DNA of 64,000 bases from an uncultured Bacteroidota bacterium (GTDB lineage Bacteria > Bacteroidota > Bacteroidia > Bacteroidales > WCHB1-69). The notes beneath the pieces are model-generated. The model saw nothing but the letters and a program-made list of their open reading frames with translations. It did no database searches and had not been told where the DNA came from. A program made the translations under genes and the position numbers. This document shows positions 35,885 through 43,484 of the stretch, piece after piece. The stretch spans positions 50,865 to 114,864 of the forward strand of contig CADCNH010000003.1 in assembly GCA_902802755.1 (NCBI GenBank), in the 5' to 3' direction. Every line of letters begins with the position of its first letter. Within the stretch, counting starts at the first letter, position 1.

Positions 35885-36957
35885 TATGCGTATTCTTTCA
35901 CTTGGATTTCACCATCCAAAATCATATTGGCATTCATAGCCAGAGCCTTCATCTCATCCTCTCCAGGATATACAGCCACTGGGGCAATCCAGGAGATATA
36001 TTTCTTGATACGGTTCACCACAGGCACACCATAGGCGATACCGCCAGTCAGGATGATAGCGTCCACCTTGCCTTTCAGCACCACAGCGGCCTCACCGATA
36101 TATTTAGCCACCTGATATGCCATAGCCTCTTCCAGCAAATCGGCTTTCTTGTCGCCTTCCAATGCGGCCTTTTCAATAGCGTATGCATCATTGATGCCGA
36201 AATAAGCCACGTAACCACCTTGGCCCACGATCATTTTCTTCACTTCCTCGTATGTGTATTTACCACTGAAGCAGACATCGATAATCTGGTTCATCGGAAG
36301 GGTTCCAGAGCGTTCGGGAGAGAAGGGACCTTCGCCATCCAGAGCCTGGTTCACATCAATCACACGCCCTTCTTTGTGGGCACCCACGCTGACACCGCCA
36401 CCCATGTGGGCCACAATCAGATTCAAATCCTCATATTTCTTGCCATTGTCATTGGCATACATTCTGGAAATTGCCTTCTGATTCAGAGCATGGAATATAG
36501 AGAGTCTCTCGAATTTTGGGTGACCGGAGATGCGGGCCACTTCCTCGAATTCATCCACCACTACTGGATCAGCGATATAAGCTTCCTCCAAACCAATGGA
36601 TTTGGCAATACTATCGGCAATCAAACCGCCCAAGTTGCAGGCATGCTGGCCATTATAGCCCTCGCGCAAGTGTTTCTTCATCAGGTCATTAACTTTATAA
36701 ACACCTGAAGTCAAGGGTTTAACAAGACCACCACGACCCATCACGATAGCGATGTCGTCAAGGTTGATATTATTATTTTTCAGTTCTTCCAAAATAGTGT
36801 TTTTTCTGAAATCATACTGGTCGGCGATGGAACCGAACACGGAAAGTTGTTCCGTGGAATGTTTAATGTTTTTCAGAAATACCTGCTGCATCTGGTCAAA
36901 CACAGCGATTTTGGTAGAAGTTGAACCGGGGTTGATAGCTAAAATCAAATGTTTCAT
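35884..36957 (-). CDS. buk: Butyrate kinase
   Basis: The 357-residue acetokinase-family enzyme has NPGSTSTKIAVFD (residues 9-21), AHMGGGVSVGAHKEGRVIDVNQALDG (about 189) and ILTGGIAYG (about 300). It interconverts butyryl phosphate and butyrate with ATP formation; branched-chain acyl substrates are also possible. Its partner phosphotransbutyrylase (ptb) is not in the window. It forms a two-gene unit with nadK. Confidence 0.93.
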   Translation of the reverse strand: MKHLILAINPGSTSTKIAVFDQMQQVFLKNIKHSTEQLSVFGSIADQYDFRKNTILEELKNNNINLDDIAIVMGRGGLVKPLTSGVYKVNDLMKKHLREGYNGQHACNLGGLIADSIAKSIGLEEAYIADPVVVDEFEEVARISGHPKFERLSIFHALNQKAISRMYANDNGKKYEDLNLIVAHMGGGVSVGAHKEGRVIDVNQALDGEGPFSPERSGTLPMNQIIDVCFSGKYTYEEVKKMIVGQGGYVAYFGINDAYAIEKAALEGDKKADLLEEAMAYQVAKYIGEAAVVLKGKVDAIILTGGIAYGVPVVNRIKKYISWIAPVAVYPGEDEMKALAMNANMILDGEIQVKEYA

Positions 36958-36987
36958 GTTATATGGTTTTTAATTGAAATTCTGCGG

Positions 36988-36996
36988 GCAAAGTTA
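36988..36996 (-). promoter_or_regulatory. -7 promoter element of buk-nadK
   Basis: Minus-strand TAACTTTGC, about 31 bases before ATG 36957. Confidence 0.6.
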
Positions 36997-37038
36997 CATA
37001 ATTTTCCCGAAATAAACAAACAAAAAAATCACCATAAA

Positions 37039-37103
37039 GACACCCCTTGACACGTCTCTATGACACGTGTTAACACGAGATGTTCCATGTCACGTCTCTA
37101 TAA
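37039..37103. repeat. REP-like CACGTCTCTA repeat pair
   Basis: Two copies of CACGTCTCTAT flank a perfect palindrome CGTGTTAACACG (37066-37077). Belongs with the GTAGAGACG...CGTCTCTAC palindromes at 40594, 58074 and 58115. Lies between the DUF4369 gene end and the buk promoter. Confidence 0.65.
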
Positions 37104-37105
37104 AC

Positions 37106-37810
37106 CTATCGAATCCTCGATTGCAAATACCGCACATTTTGGCTGTCGGGATAGCGTTCCGCCAGCGAATCCGTCAGCATCCGCAACAATTCCGCATCAT
37201 CTTTCTCATTAAAAAAATGATGTTGATTATAAACCTGATAAAAAGCAATCATTGAGCTGAAAGAATGCGGATGATCTTGGATAAAGTTCCGTAAAAATCG
37301 TGTATGTTTCGTCACTGCCTGATTGTAATGGTTTTCCACCCTACTCCGCACACTGTCATACTCCATATAATACTGATAAATCTGGAGCAGAGTATCAGTA
37401 TATTGTGCAAACACCGTCAAAGCACTATCCAGCTGCCACATTAGCACAGCGTCTTCGGGTCCTTGTACCCGATAAGTTCGGATAAGATTATTGGCATCAG
37501 CGCTTATATGCACCGTTTGCCCTTGTTTCAACAAAGTTGTCAGTCCGTTGTCCGGAGAAAAACTCAGTTGAAAAAAGGCCGGTTCATCCACTATCTGAAA
37601 GTCTGTAAGTTGACTTTTCTTTATCTTGAACTTGAATGAATCATGCCGGATCACAGAAGAATCTAGCTTTTGCAACCCCTCTGCAGTCAACAAGGAAAGA
37701 TACATCACTCTTCCATTTCCATGGTCCAATTGACCCTGAATACAAATATCCTGTTTATTTGTACAGGCCAACAAAAGCGGTATAAGACAGAAAAAAACTA
37801 ATTTTCTCAT
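37106..37810 (-). CDS. DUF4369-type lipoprotein without thioredoxin domain
   Basis: The 234-residue protein has lipobox LLAC (Cys16). The segment ICIQGQLDHGNGRVMYLSLL, then KLDSSVIRHDSFKFKIK, is the beta-rich N-terminal DUF4369 domain that in Bacteroidota usually precedes a TlpA/AhpC thioredoxin domain. Here the chain stops after a helical region (HTRFLRNFIQDHPHSFSSMI, YPDSQNVRYLQ) and no WCxxC is present, so either this is a stand-alone form or the C-terminal domain was lost. It overlaps the EEP gene by four bases (ATGA) and is last in the three-gene operon. Confidence 0.75.
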   Translation of the reverse strand: MRKLVFFCLIPLLLACTNKQDICIQGQLDHGNGRVMYLSLLTAEGLQKLDSSVIRHDSFKFKIKKSQLTDFQIVDEPAFFQLSFSPDNGLTTLLKQGQTVHISADANNLIRTYRVQGPEDAVLMWQLDSALTVFAQYTDTLLQIYQYYMEYDSVRSRVENHYNQAVTKHTRFLRNFIQDHPHSFSSMIAFYQVYNQHHFFNEKDDAELLRMLTDSLAERYPDSQNVRYLQSRIR

Positions 37811-38994
37811 TTCAGCAGTGAAATATTAGTCCATATCGGATAATGGTCTGATACTGTAAGCGAGTCATAGGTCGTAAAACCAAAGCTCTTGTATCGTTCG
37901 TCATGGAAAATATAATCAATACGATAAGACGGGAAAGCGTCGCCGCAGTAAGTGTGTCCCCTACCACCACCGCTTACGCGGAAGGCATCTTTTAGGCCAT
38001 GGCTGATTTTGTGATAGGAATACGATACCGGCGAGTCATTGAAATCACCACAAATGATAATCGGGTAATTGCAGCTGTCGATATGAGCCCTCAAAATTTC
38101 CGCTTGGCCTTGGCGTTCCAAAAAGGCCTTACCTACTTTTTTCGACAAAATCCTTGCCTTTTTATCAAGATTCGGATCATCGATACCATGTGACACGATT
38201 TCTCTACCCAGGGCATAATCATCCGCATCCATTCGCAACGAGGCCAAATGCACATTATAAACCCTCAGAGTATCCCCTTTATACTTGATATCCGCATAGA
38301 TAGCGGCGTTGCTAGAGGTGTCATTCATGAACACAAAATCAGCTTTTAAAATCCTGTAACGACTGAAAATCGCCATACCATAATGATAATCCTTCGATTT
38401 ACTGTTAATCGGGAAAAACTGATAGCAGTTCCGTTTGACATTATCCAGATGGAGAATATTCATAATCGTATCAGTAGTGGGAAAATTCAACTTCCCGCTG
38501 GCGTCCAAAAAATACTCCTGAACACAAAGAATCTCAGGTCGTTCCCTATCAAAAAGGTCATACACCTGATTTCTCTTGATATCGCGCATGGTCTTGGTTT
38601 TCTCGTCATACAAGCCAAACAAACGGGCATTGTAACTCATCACTTTCACACAGCTGGCACAAACGGACGGTTTCTCGGTTGGTCGCAACTGGAAACTACG
38701 GTCTATATTATTGATATTAAGCAAAATCATGCCTAAAGAAATCAACGAAAAACGATAATCAATTACCAGCCATACAATCACAAACACAGCATTGAGCACC
38801 AACAAATACGGGAATGCCAAGCCACAGTAGCTGGCGGTCAGGCTAAACGACGGTGGCAGGTAAGCAGAGGCATACGCCAAGAACAAAGTCAGAGCTACAG
38901 CCACATTGACCACCACCAATAGCAGCTTAAAAATTCTACCCACAAAAGATACTTTTTGCTTTAATTTCGACTGTTTCTGTCTTCGTTTTGCCAT
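37807..38994 (-). CDS. Membrane-anchored endonuclease/exonuclease/phosphatase-family protein
   Basis: The 395-residue protein has three N-terminal hydrophobic segments (about 15-100) and then an EEP domain: VMSYNARLFGLY (about 118), ILCVQEYFLD with the metal Glu, NVHLASLR, PIIICGDFNDSPVSYSY (about 315) and the catalytic SDHYPIW at the end. The family includes nucleases and phospholipase/sphingomyelinase-like enzymes; the substrate here is unknown. Operon with rhomboid upstream (6-base gap) and the DUF4369 lipoprotein downstream. Confidence 0.88.
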   Translation of the reverse strand: MAKRRQKQSKLKQKVSFVGRIFKLLLVVVNVAVALTLFLAYASAYLPPSFSLTASYCGLAFPYLLVLNAVFVIVWLVIDYRFSLISLGMILLNINNIDRSFQLRPTEKPSVCASCVKVMSYNARLFGLYDEKTKTMRDIKRNQVYDLFDRERPEILCVQEYFLDASGKLNFPTTDTIMNILHLDNVKRNCYQFFPINSKSKDYHYGMAIFSRYRILKADFVFMNDTSSNAAIYADIKYKGDTLRVYNVHLASLRMDADDYALGREIVSHGIDDPNLDKKARILSKKVGKAFLERQGQAEILRAHIDSCNYPIIICGDFNDSPVSYSYHKISHGLKDAFRVSGGGRGHTYCGDAFPSYRIDYIFHDERYKSFGFTTYDSLTVSDHYPIWTNISLLK

Positions 38995-39000
38995 GGCATG

Positions 39001-40047
39001 CTATTTATTTGAAGCCTTGAATAGTGTATCTTTTTCTTCACGAGTCAAGGAATCATAACCTGATTTTGAAATTTTGTCGAGGATTTCATCAATACGCTGT
39101 TGTTCCTGAAACTTGCGCGCATTGTAATCCTCGTCGCTCATAGTACGTACATCTTCTTCCTCGTCATCATCGTACGAAGTGGCAAACTTTATTTTCCTTC
39201 GTTTACGTTTGCTCCCTTCCGGATAGAACCAATGTCCACCCGTACCATTATTGCCATCATAATGTCGCCACGCCATAATCAGCAAGAAGCCGAAGAGCAT
39301 ACCACCCAGGTGGGCAAAGTGGGCAACACCATCAGCGGAACCAAGTACTCCATACAGCAACTCCAGCGCACCATAGATTACCACGAACCACTTGGCTTTG
39401 ATGGGCAGCAGAAAATAAACATAAATTTCGGCATTGGGATACATCATACCGAAGGCCAACAATAAACCGAAAACTGAGCCTGAAGCACCGATAATATTGA
39501 ACGAATTAAGAAAAGTCTCACGGAACTCCTCCATTTGGGGCACAAATTCCATCACTGCCGACGGATGAGCTTGCAGATAGAGCAGATTCTGGGCGATGGC
39601 CGCCTGGTTGATACGATCGACATTGGCCAGCTGGCTGAATGTGTCAACAGAAGGGGCTGCCAAAAAAGCGTCAATCAAAGCCAAAGAAGAGTGAATTTGG
39701 AAATAGATAATCAGGTAATGAATCATTGCCGCACCAATACCTGTAATCAGGTAATAGCACAGGAAACGCCGTTCTCCCCATGCGTTTTCCACGGAAGCTC
39801 CAAACATCCAGAGGGCGAACATGTTGAAAAACAAATGACCAAAGTCACCATGCATAAACATATAGGTGATGATTTGCCATACATGGAAGTCAGAAGCCGC
39901 AAAATAATGCAAGCCGAAAATGGCGTCCAAATCGAACTTGCTGGCCAAAACTATCTTAGCCAGAAAAAACAAACCATTGATTATCAACAAGTTTTTAACA
40001 ACCGTCGGCAGGATATTGAAGCCTCCGGCCCGAATTTCATTGCTCAT
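39001..40047 (-). CDS. Rhomboid-family intramembrane serine protease
   Basis: The 348-residue protein has six or more TM segments. MFMHGDFGHLFFNMFALWMFG (about 67) is the rhomboid L1/TM2 region, IIGASGSVFGLLLAFGMMYP (about 183) contains the catalytic Ser in GASGS, and FAHLGGMLFGFLLIMAW (about 243) the catalytic His. A long loop (about 125-170) and a basic then acidic cytoplasmic tail (KRKRRKIKF, DDDEEEDVR) follow. Substrates are unknown. First gene of a three-gene operon. Confidence 0.93.
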   Translation of the reverse strand: MSNEIRAGGFNILPTVVKNLLIINGLFFLAKIVLASKFDLDAIFGLHYFAASDFHVWQIITYMFMHGDFGHLFFNMFALWMFGASVENAWGERRFLCYYLITGIGAAMIHYLIIYFQIHSSLALIDAFLAAPSVDTFSQLANVDRINQAAIAQNLLYLQAHPSAVMEFVPQMEEFRETFLNSFNIIGASGSVFGLLLAFGMMYPNAEIYVYFLLPIKAKWFVVIYGALELLYGVLGSADGVAHFAHLGGMLFGFLLIMAWRHYDGNNGTGGHWFYPEGSKRKRRKIKFATSYDDDEEEDVRTMSDEDYNARKFQEQQRIDEILDKISKSGYDSLTREEKDTLFKASNK

Positions 40048-40070
40048 ATTTTCGTCTGTGATTTAAATAT

Positions 40071-40079
40071 GCAAAAATA
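40071..40079 (-). promoter_or_regulatory. -7 promoter element of the rhomboid operon
   Basis: Minus-strand TATTTTTGC, 24 bases before ATG 40047. Confidence 0.6.
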
Positions 40080-40084
40080 CGAAA

Positions 40085-40181
40085 AATAATTAGCAAATTG
40101 GTTAATTAGTTAATGTGCTAATTTTCAGGGGTCAGGGGTCAGTTAAGTTGAAAACTGAAAACTGAAAACTGAAAGTTTTTA
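40085..40181. repeat. Stacked arrays: CAAATTAG, GGGGTCA and GAAAACT units
   Basis: Three array types occur in a row: AATTAGC/TTAATTAG units, GGGGTCA twice, then GAAAACT three times plus GAAAGTT. This copy sits between divergent gene starts, not at a gene end. Confidence 0.85.
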
Positions 40182-40233
40182 AATGTACGGATTATTTTGG
40201 GGGAGTCTCGCACTTCGTGCTCGAGGGGAGTTT

Positions 40234-40356
40234 TAATTCTCTTCTATAAGGTTCGGTGGGGGAGCGAGAGCAGAGACAAAGCTTGCTTTGGCTATGCCGA
40301 GCGAGAAGGGGAAGGAGGCAAGGCCTCCAACGGGTGTCCGAAGGCCGGGGTAGTGA
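40234..40356 (-). repeat. ACTACCCCG-family dispersed element, long form (inverted)
   Basis: Minus-strand match to the element at 1303-1425: same ends, same CAAAGCAAGCTTTG core and GCTCTCGCTC, but the internal hairpin is GGAGGC / GCCTCC (40314-40328) instead of GAAGTC / GACTTC. Sequence changed while pairing was kept. Confidence 0.8.
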
Positions 40357-40386
40357 TTCTGAATTATGAATTTTGAATTATTTTTG

Positions 40387-40395
40387 TATCTTTGC
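40387..40395 (+). promoter_or_regulatory. -7 promoter element upstream of a broken short frame
   Basis: TATCTTTGC, exact consensus, 36 bases before ATG 40431; it could instead drive the GH97 gene with a leader of about 240 bases. Confidence 0.6.
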
Positions 40396-40430
40396 TCCAA
40401 AATAATATTCACCAATAAAAACACAAAAAT

Positions 40431-40564
40431 ATGGGTAAAATCAACGATGGCTGGTTCCATACATGCAGATGACCATCACCAAATTCTACGAGAAAATACG
40501 CACGGAATATGAAGGTGCTGGCACAGAGAACACAGCTGTTGGAAATGCAGAAATGGCATAATAG
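40431..40564 (+). pseudogene. Possible gene remnant split by a frameshift
   Basis: ATG 40431 starts MGKINDGWFHTCR and stops; in the next frame an ATG inside this stretch continues MQMTITKFYEKIRTEYEGAG and ends EMA at a TAA. Joined across a one-base shift the two read as a single 40-odd residue start of a protein with a normal promoter spacing. I do not recognise the family. It may be the 5' end of a gene removed when repeats accumulated, or noise. Confidence 0.3.
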
Positions 40565-40593
40565 AAATTTATCAAACAAATACCATTGAATTC

Positions 40594-40621
40594 GTAGATA
40601 CGCGGCTTGCCACGTCTCTAC
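40594..40621. repeat. REP-like palindrome GTAGA(T)ACG...CGTCTCTAC
   Basis: Arms of 13 bases pair at 11 positions (GTAGATACGCGGC / GCCACGTCTCTAC, loop TT). Sits just upstream of the GH97 start. Confidence 0.75.
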
Positions 40622-40644
40622 CATCATTTAAAAGGAATGACTCC

Positions 40645-42714
40645 ATGAAAAAAAACACGCTCCTATTCCTTGCGATGCTGGTCATTTTTGGCCAATTAGC
40701 CGCACAAAACAAGTCTGACAAAATATTAGTATTGACCTCGCCCGACGGAAAGCTGGTAAGCCATATTGCAGCAAACAATGAAGGCATAAACTACGACCTT
40801 GTTTATAATGGTGTAGTACTGATGAATCCTTCACAGCTTGGGCTGAACTATGACATCCTTTCTGAAGGCAAAGCGCTAAATCAGCCTTCTCCTACGGGAT
40901 TAAGTTATATATACACAAAAGACGGCGTGAAGAAGAATTCCATGACAGTGAAAAAAGTCAGCAGAGCCACCATTGACAAAACCATTTCATCTCCTTTCAC
41001 TCGACAAGCCACCATGCGCGACCACTGCAATGAGCTGAGAATACAACTCAAGGAGGGTATCACCATTATTTTCAGAGCATACAACGAAGGCCTTGCATAC
41101 CGTTACTGCTGGGAAAGAGTACCCGGTAATGTGACCAACGAGATGGTAGAGTTCCGTTTCGCCGGTGATTGGCAGGCCACCGTGCCTTACGTCACCAACT
41201 TTGACACAACCAATCATGCCAGCCAGTACAATTCCTCTTTCGAGAACCTATACACTACCCTGCCCCTCTCACAACTCGACCCACGACGCCTATGCTTTCT
41301 GCCATTACTGGTGCACGGTCCCAACGGTATCAAAATCTGCATCACCGAGTCAACCCTTCTTTACTATCCCGGTCTCTACCTCAAAGGAACTGGTCTAGCT
41401 GGCATCTTGCAAGGCGAAAATGCCCCACTGCCCAAGCGTGTGGAACAAGGCGGCCATAATAATCTGCAATTGATCGTCAAAGAACGGGAAAAGTTCATCG
41501 CCGAGAACATGCACAAAGAGAAACTCTTCCCATGGCGTATTGTGATGGTCGCTCCCAACAGTGCGGAATTGGCCATGAACAACTTGAGCTACATTCTTGG
41601 AGAGCCCTCACGCCTCACAGACCTCAGCTGGATCAAGCCCGGCAAGGTGGCATGGGACTGGTGGAACTGCTGGAATATAGGCGGAGTAGATTTTGAGGCA
41701 GGCATCAACAACGAAACCTATAAGCATTACATTGACTTTGCCTCACGCTACGGCATTGAATATGTCATTCTTGACGAGGGCTGGGCTGTCAACAAACAGG
41801 CCGACTTGTTCCAGGTGGTGCCGGAAATCGACCTGCCCATGTTGGTAAAGTATGCCACGGAACGCAATGTTGGCATTATACTCTGGGCCGGCTACTATGC
41901 TTTCGACCGCGACATGGAGCGTGTGTGCCAACACTATAGCAAAATGGGCGTCAAGGGCTTCAAGATAGACTTTATGGACCGCGATGACCAATTAGTGACC
42001 GACTTTTACCATCGCGCCGCAGCGATGTGTGCCAAATACCATTTGGTAGCAGACTTTCATGGTGCCTTCAAGCCTTCCGGACTCAACAGAACTTATCCCA
42101 ATGTACTCAATTTCGAGGGAGTTGCAGGTTTGGAGCAGCTCAAGTGGGCACCTTCTTCATGGAACCAGGTACAATATGACGTGGAAATTCCGTTTATCCG
42201 CCAAACGGCTGGTCCGATGGACTATACACAGGGGGCTATGCACAACGGGGCAAAGTATTGCTATTTCCCATGCTGGTCAGAGCCGATGAGCCAAGGAACA
42301 CGCTGCCACCAACTGGCACTGTACGTGGTGCTGGAATCTCCGTTGAACATGCTCTGCGATTCACCGACCAATTACGACCGCGAGCCCGAATACACAAAGT
42401 TCGTAGCGGGAATCCCAACGGTATGGGATGAGACACGTGTACTGCAAGGCGAAGTGGGAGAATATATCGTCACCGCACGGCGCAAAGGCTCCACCTGGTA
42501 CATTGGTGGCATCACCAACTGGACTGCCCGTGACCTCAAGATAGACCTCAGCCCATTGGGCATCCAAGCGGCAGCTATAGAACTATACACCGATGGTGCC
42601 AACGCCCATCGCAAAGGCAGCGATTACAAACATGAGACGCTCAACTCCTCGCCATCTACGCTCAACATACATCTCGCCCCTGGTGGCGGCTTTGTGGCGA
42701 AGATAGGAAGGTAA
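40645..42714 (+). CDS. Glycoside hydrolase family 97 (alpha-glucosidase/alpha-galactosidase)
   Basis: The 689-residue protein has a signal peptide (LLFLAMLVIFGQLAAQ). Residues about 25-290 form the N-terminal beta-sandwich (VLTSPDGKLVSHIAANNEGI, MVEFRFAGDW), about 300-560 the (beta/alpha)8 barrel with KPGKVAWDWWNCWNIGGVDF, YVILDEGWAV, GFKIDFMDRDDQLVTDFYHR and ADFHGAFKPSGLNRTYPN, and about 590-689 the C-terminal sandwich. DEGW and KIDFMDRDDQ are the calcium and active-site region of SusB-like GH97 enzymes. Inverting versus retaining mechanism cannot be decided securely by eye. Periplasmic glycan trimming is expected; no SusC/SusD pair is present. Confidence 0.9.
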   Translation: MKKNTLLFLAMLVIFGQLAAQNKSDKILVLTSPDGKLVSHIAANNEGINYDLVYNGVVLMNPSQLGLNYDILSEGKALNQPSPTGLSYIYTKDGVKKNSMTVKKVSRATIDKTISSPFTRQATMRDHCNELRIQLKEGITIIFRAYNEGLAYRYCWERVPGNVTNEMVEFRFAGDWQATVPYVTNFDTTNHASQYNSSFENLYTTLPLSQLDPRRLCFLPLLVHGPNGIKICITESTLLYYPGLYLKGTGLAGILQGENAPLPKRVEQGGHNNLQLIVKEREKFIAENMHKEKLFPWRIVMVAPNSAELAMNNLSYILGEPSRLTDLSWIKPGKVAWDWWNCWNIGGVDFEAGINNETYKHYIDFASRYGIEYVILDEGWAVNKQADLFQVVPEIDLPMLVKYATERNVGIILWAGYYAFDRDMERVCQHYSKMGVKGFKIDFMDRDDQLVTDFYHRAAAMCAKYHLVADFHGAFKPSGLNRTYPNVLNFEGVAGLEQLKWAPSSWNQVQYDVEIPFIRQTAGPMDYTQGAMHNGAKYCYFPCWSEPMSQGTRCHQLALYVVLESPLNMLCDSPTNYDREPEYTKFVAGIPTVWDETRVLQGEVGEYIVTARRKGSTWYIGGITNWTARDLKIDLSPLGIQAAAIELYTDGANAHRKGSDYKHETLNSSPSTLNIHLAPGGGFVAKIGR

Positions 42715-42855
42715 ATTCAGCCCTAAAACAGCCATAAAAACCTGGTGTTTTTTAGAATATGGTTGTTTCTGTTTTTTTCCAAGGAACCCTAACGGAGTTC
42801 ATCAGCATATAGTTTTGTCCTACTCAATCAAACAAGATATGAGCAGAAGATACTG

Positions 42856-43257
42856 TTATGCACATACCGTCTCTGCGCAAAGTATCGCACAACGGTCTAT
42901 AATGGCATTGGCACTTTCAAAACCCGCATCACATACTTTCTTGTTCCTTGTGCCATCATAGCCCATAGACAAATGCATAATGTTATATCCCTCCACAATA
43001 GCGGTCAAAAGTTTACGGTCACGTTGGACAGCAACTTCCTCGTATTTCTCTATTGACGGGCGACCTTTACCTTTGCATATGTGAAAAACAGCCTCAAGTG
43101 CCAGAAGACAACCGTTCCAGAGAATGTTACCCGCCGTTTTTACGTATTTGTTATCGGTATAACCTCTAATTTCCGGGTCAAAGTTGGCTTTTTCAATAGT
43201 CTCCTTGGCATTAGACACATATCTGCGAGCTTCTTCTATAGGATCTTTCTTTTCCAT
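42856..43257 (-). CDS. DUF5618-family helical protein, copy 1
   Basis: The 133-residue, helix-rich protein starts MEKKDPIEEARRYVSNAKET and contains KYVKTAGNILWNGCLLALEA, GKGRPSIEKYEEVA and MGYDGTRNKKVCDAGFESAN. It matches my recollection of the Bacteroidota DUF5618 family of unknown function, possibly a HEPN-like helical bundle. A paralogue (52120-52530) shares most of these segments. It is monocistronic with its own promoter; the two copies also share about 90 bases of upstream DNA. Confidence 0.7.
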   Translation of the reverse strand: MEKKDPIEEARRYVSNAKETIEKANFDPEIRGYTDNKYVKTAGNILWNGCLLALEAVFHICKGKGRPSIEKYEEVAVQRDRKLLTAIVEGYNIMHLSMGYDGTRNKKVCDAGFESANAIIDRCAILCAETVCA

Positions 43258-43324
43258 TTTATGGTTTAATTTTGAAACTTTATTTTCGAGGACTCATCTT
43301 GGTTGTTGATGTAAAAAGAGTGTT

Positions 43325-43333
43325 GCAAAGATA
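43325..43333 (-). promoter_or_regulatory. -7 promoter element of DUF5618 copy 1
   Basis: Minus-strand TATCTTTGC about 68 bases before ATG 43257; the equivalent element is found before copy 2. Confidence 0.6.
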
Positions 43334-43484
43334 TAACAGAAAAAGATGTTGTTCTATTTTTTCTGAAAATTTTTCAGCATTGAAAATCAATAAATTAGAA
43401 ATTCAATTAAAATAATTTTTAAGTTTTAAAATAATTTCATGGTGAATTTTAACAATTCACCATCTGTAACCTACGATTTTATCG

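Larger units (their letters stand above)
40048..40644. other. 597-base gap packed with repeats and a short broken frame
   Basis: In order: rhomboid promoter (40071), heptamer arrays (40085-40181), a small 25-mer-family piece with GCAC TTC GTGC (40207-40224), the inverted ACTACCCCG element, a plus-strand promoter (40387), a broken short frame (40431-40564) and a REP-like palindrome (40594-40621). No intact gene is supported. Confidence 0.7.

Noticed and set aside
42735..42765. Possible terminator after the GH97 gene
   Set aside because: Only a weak AAAAAC/GTTTTT pairing with low GC content; not strong enough to list.
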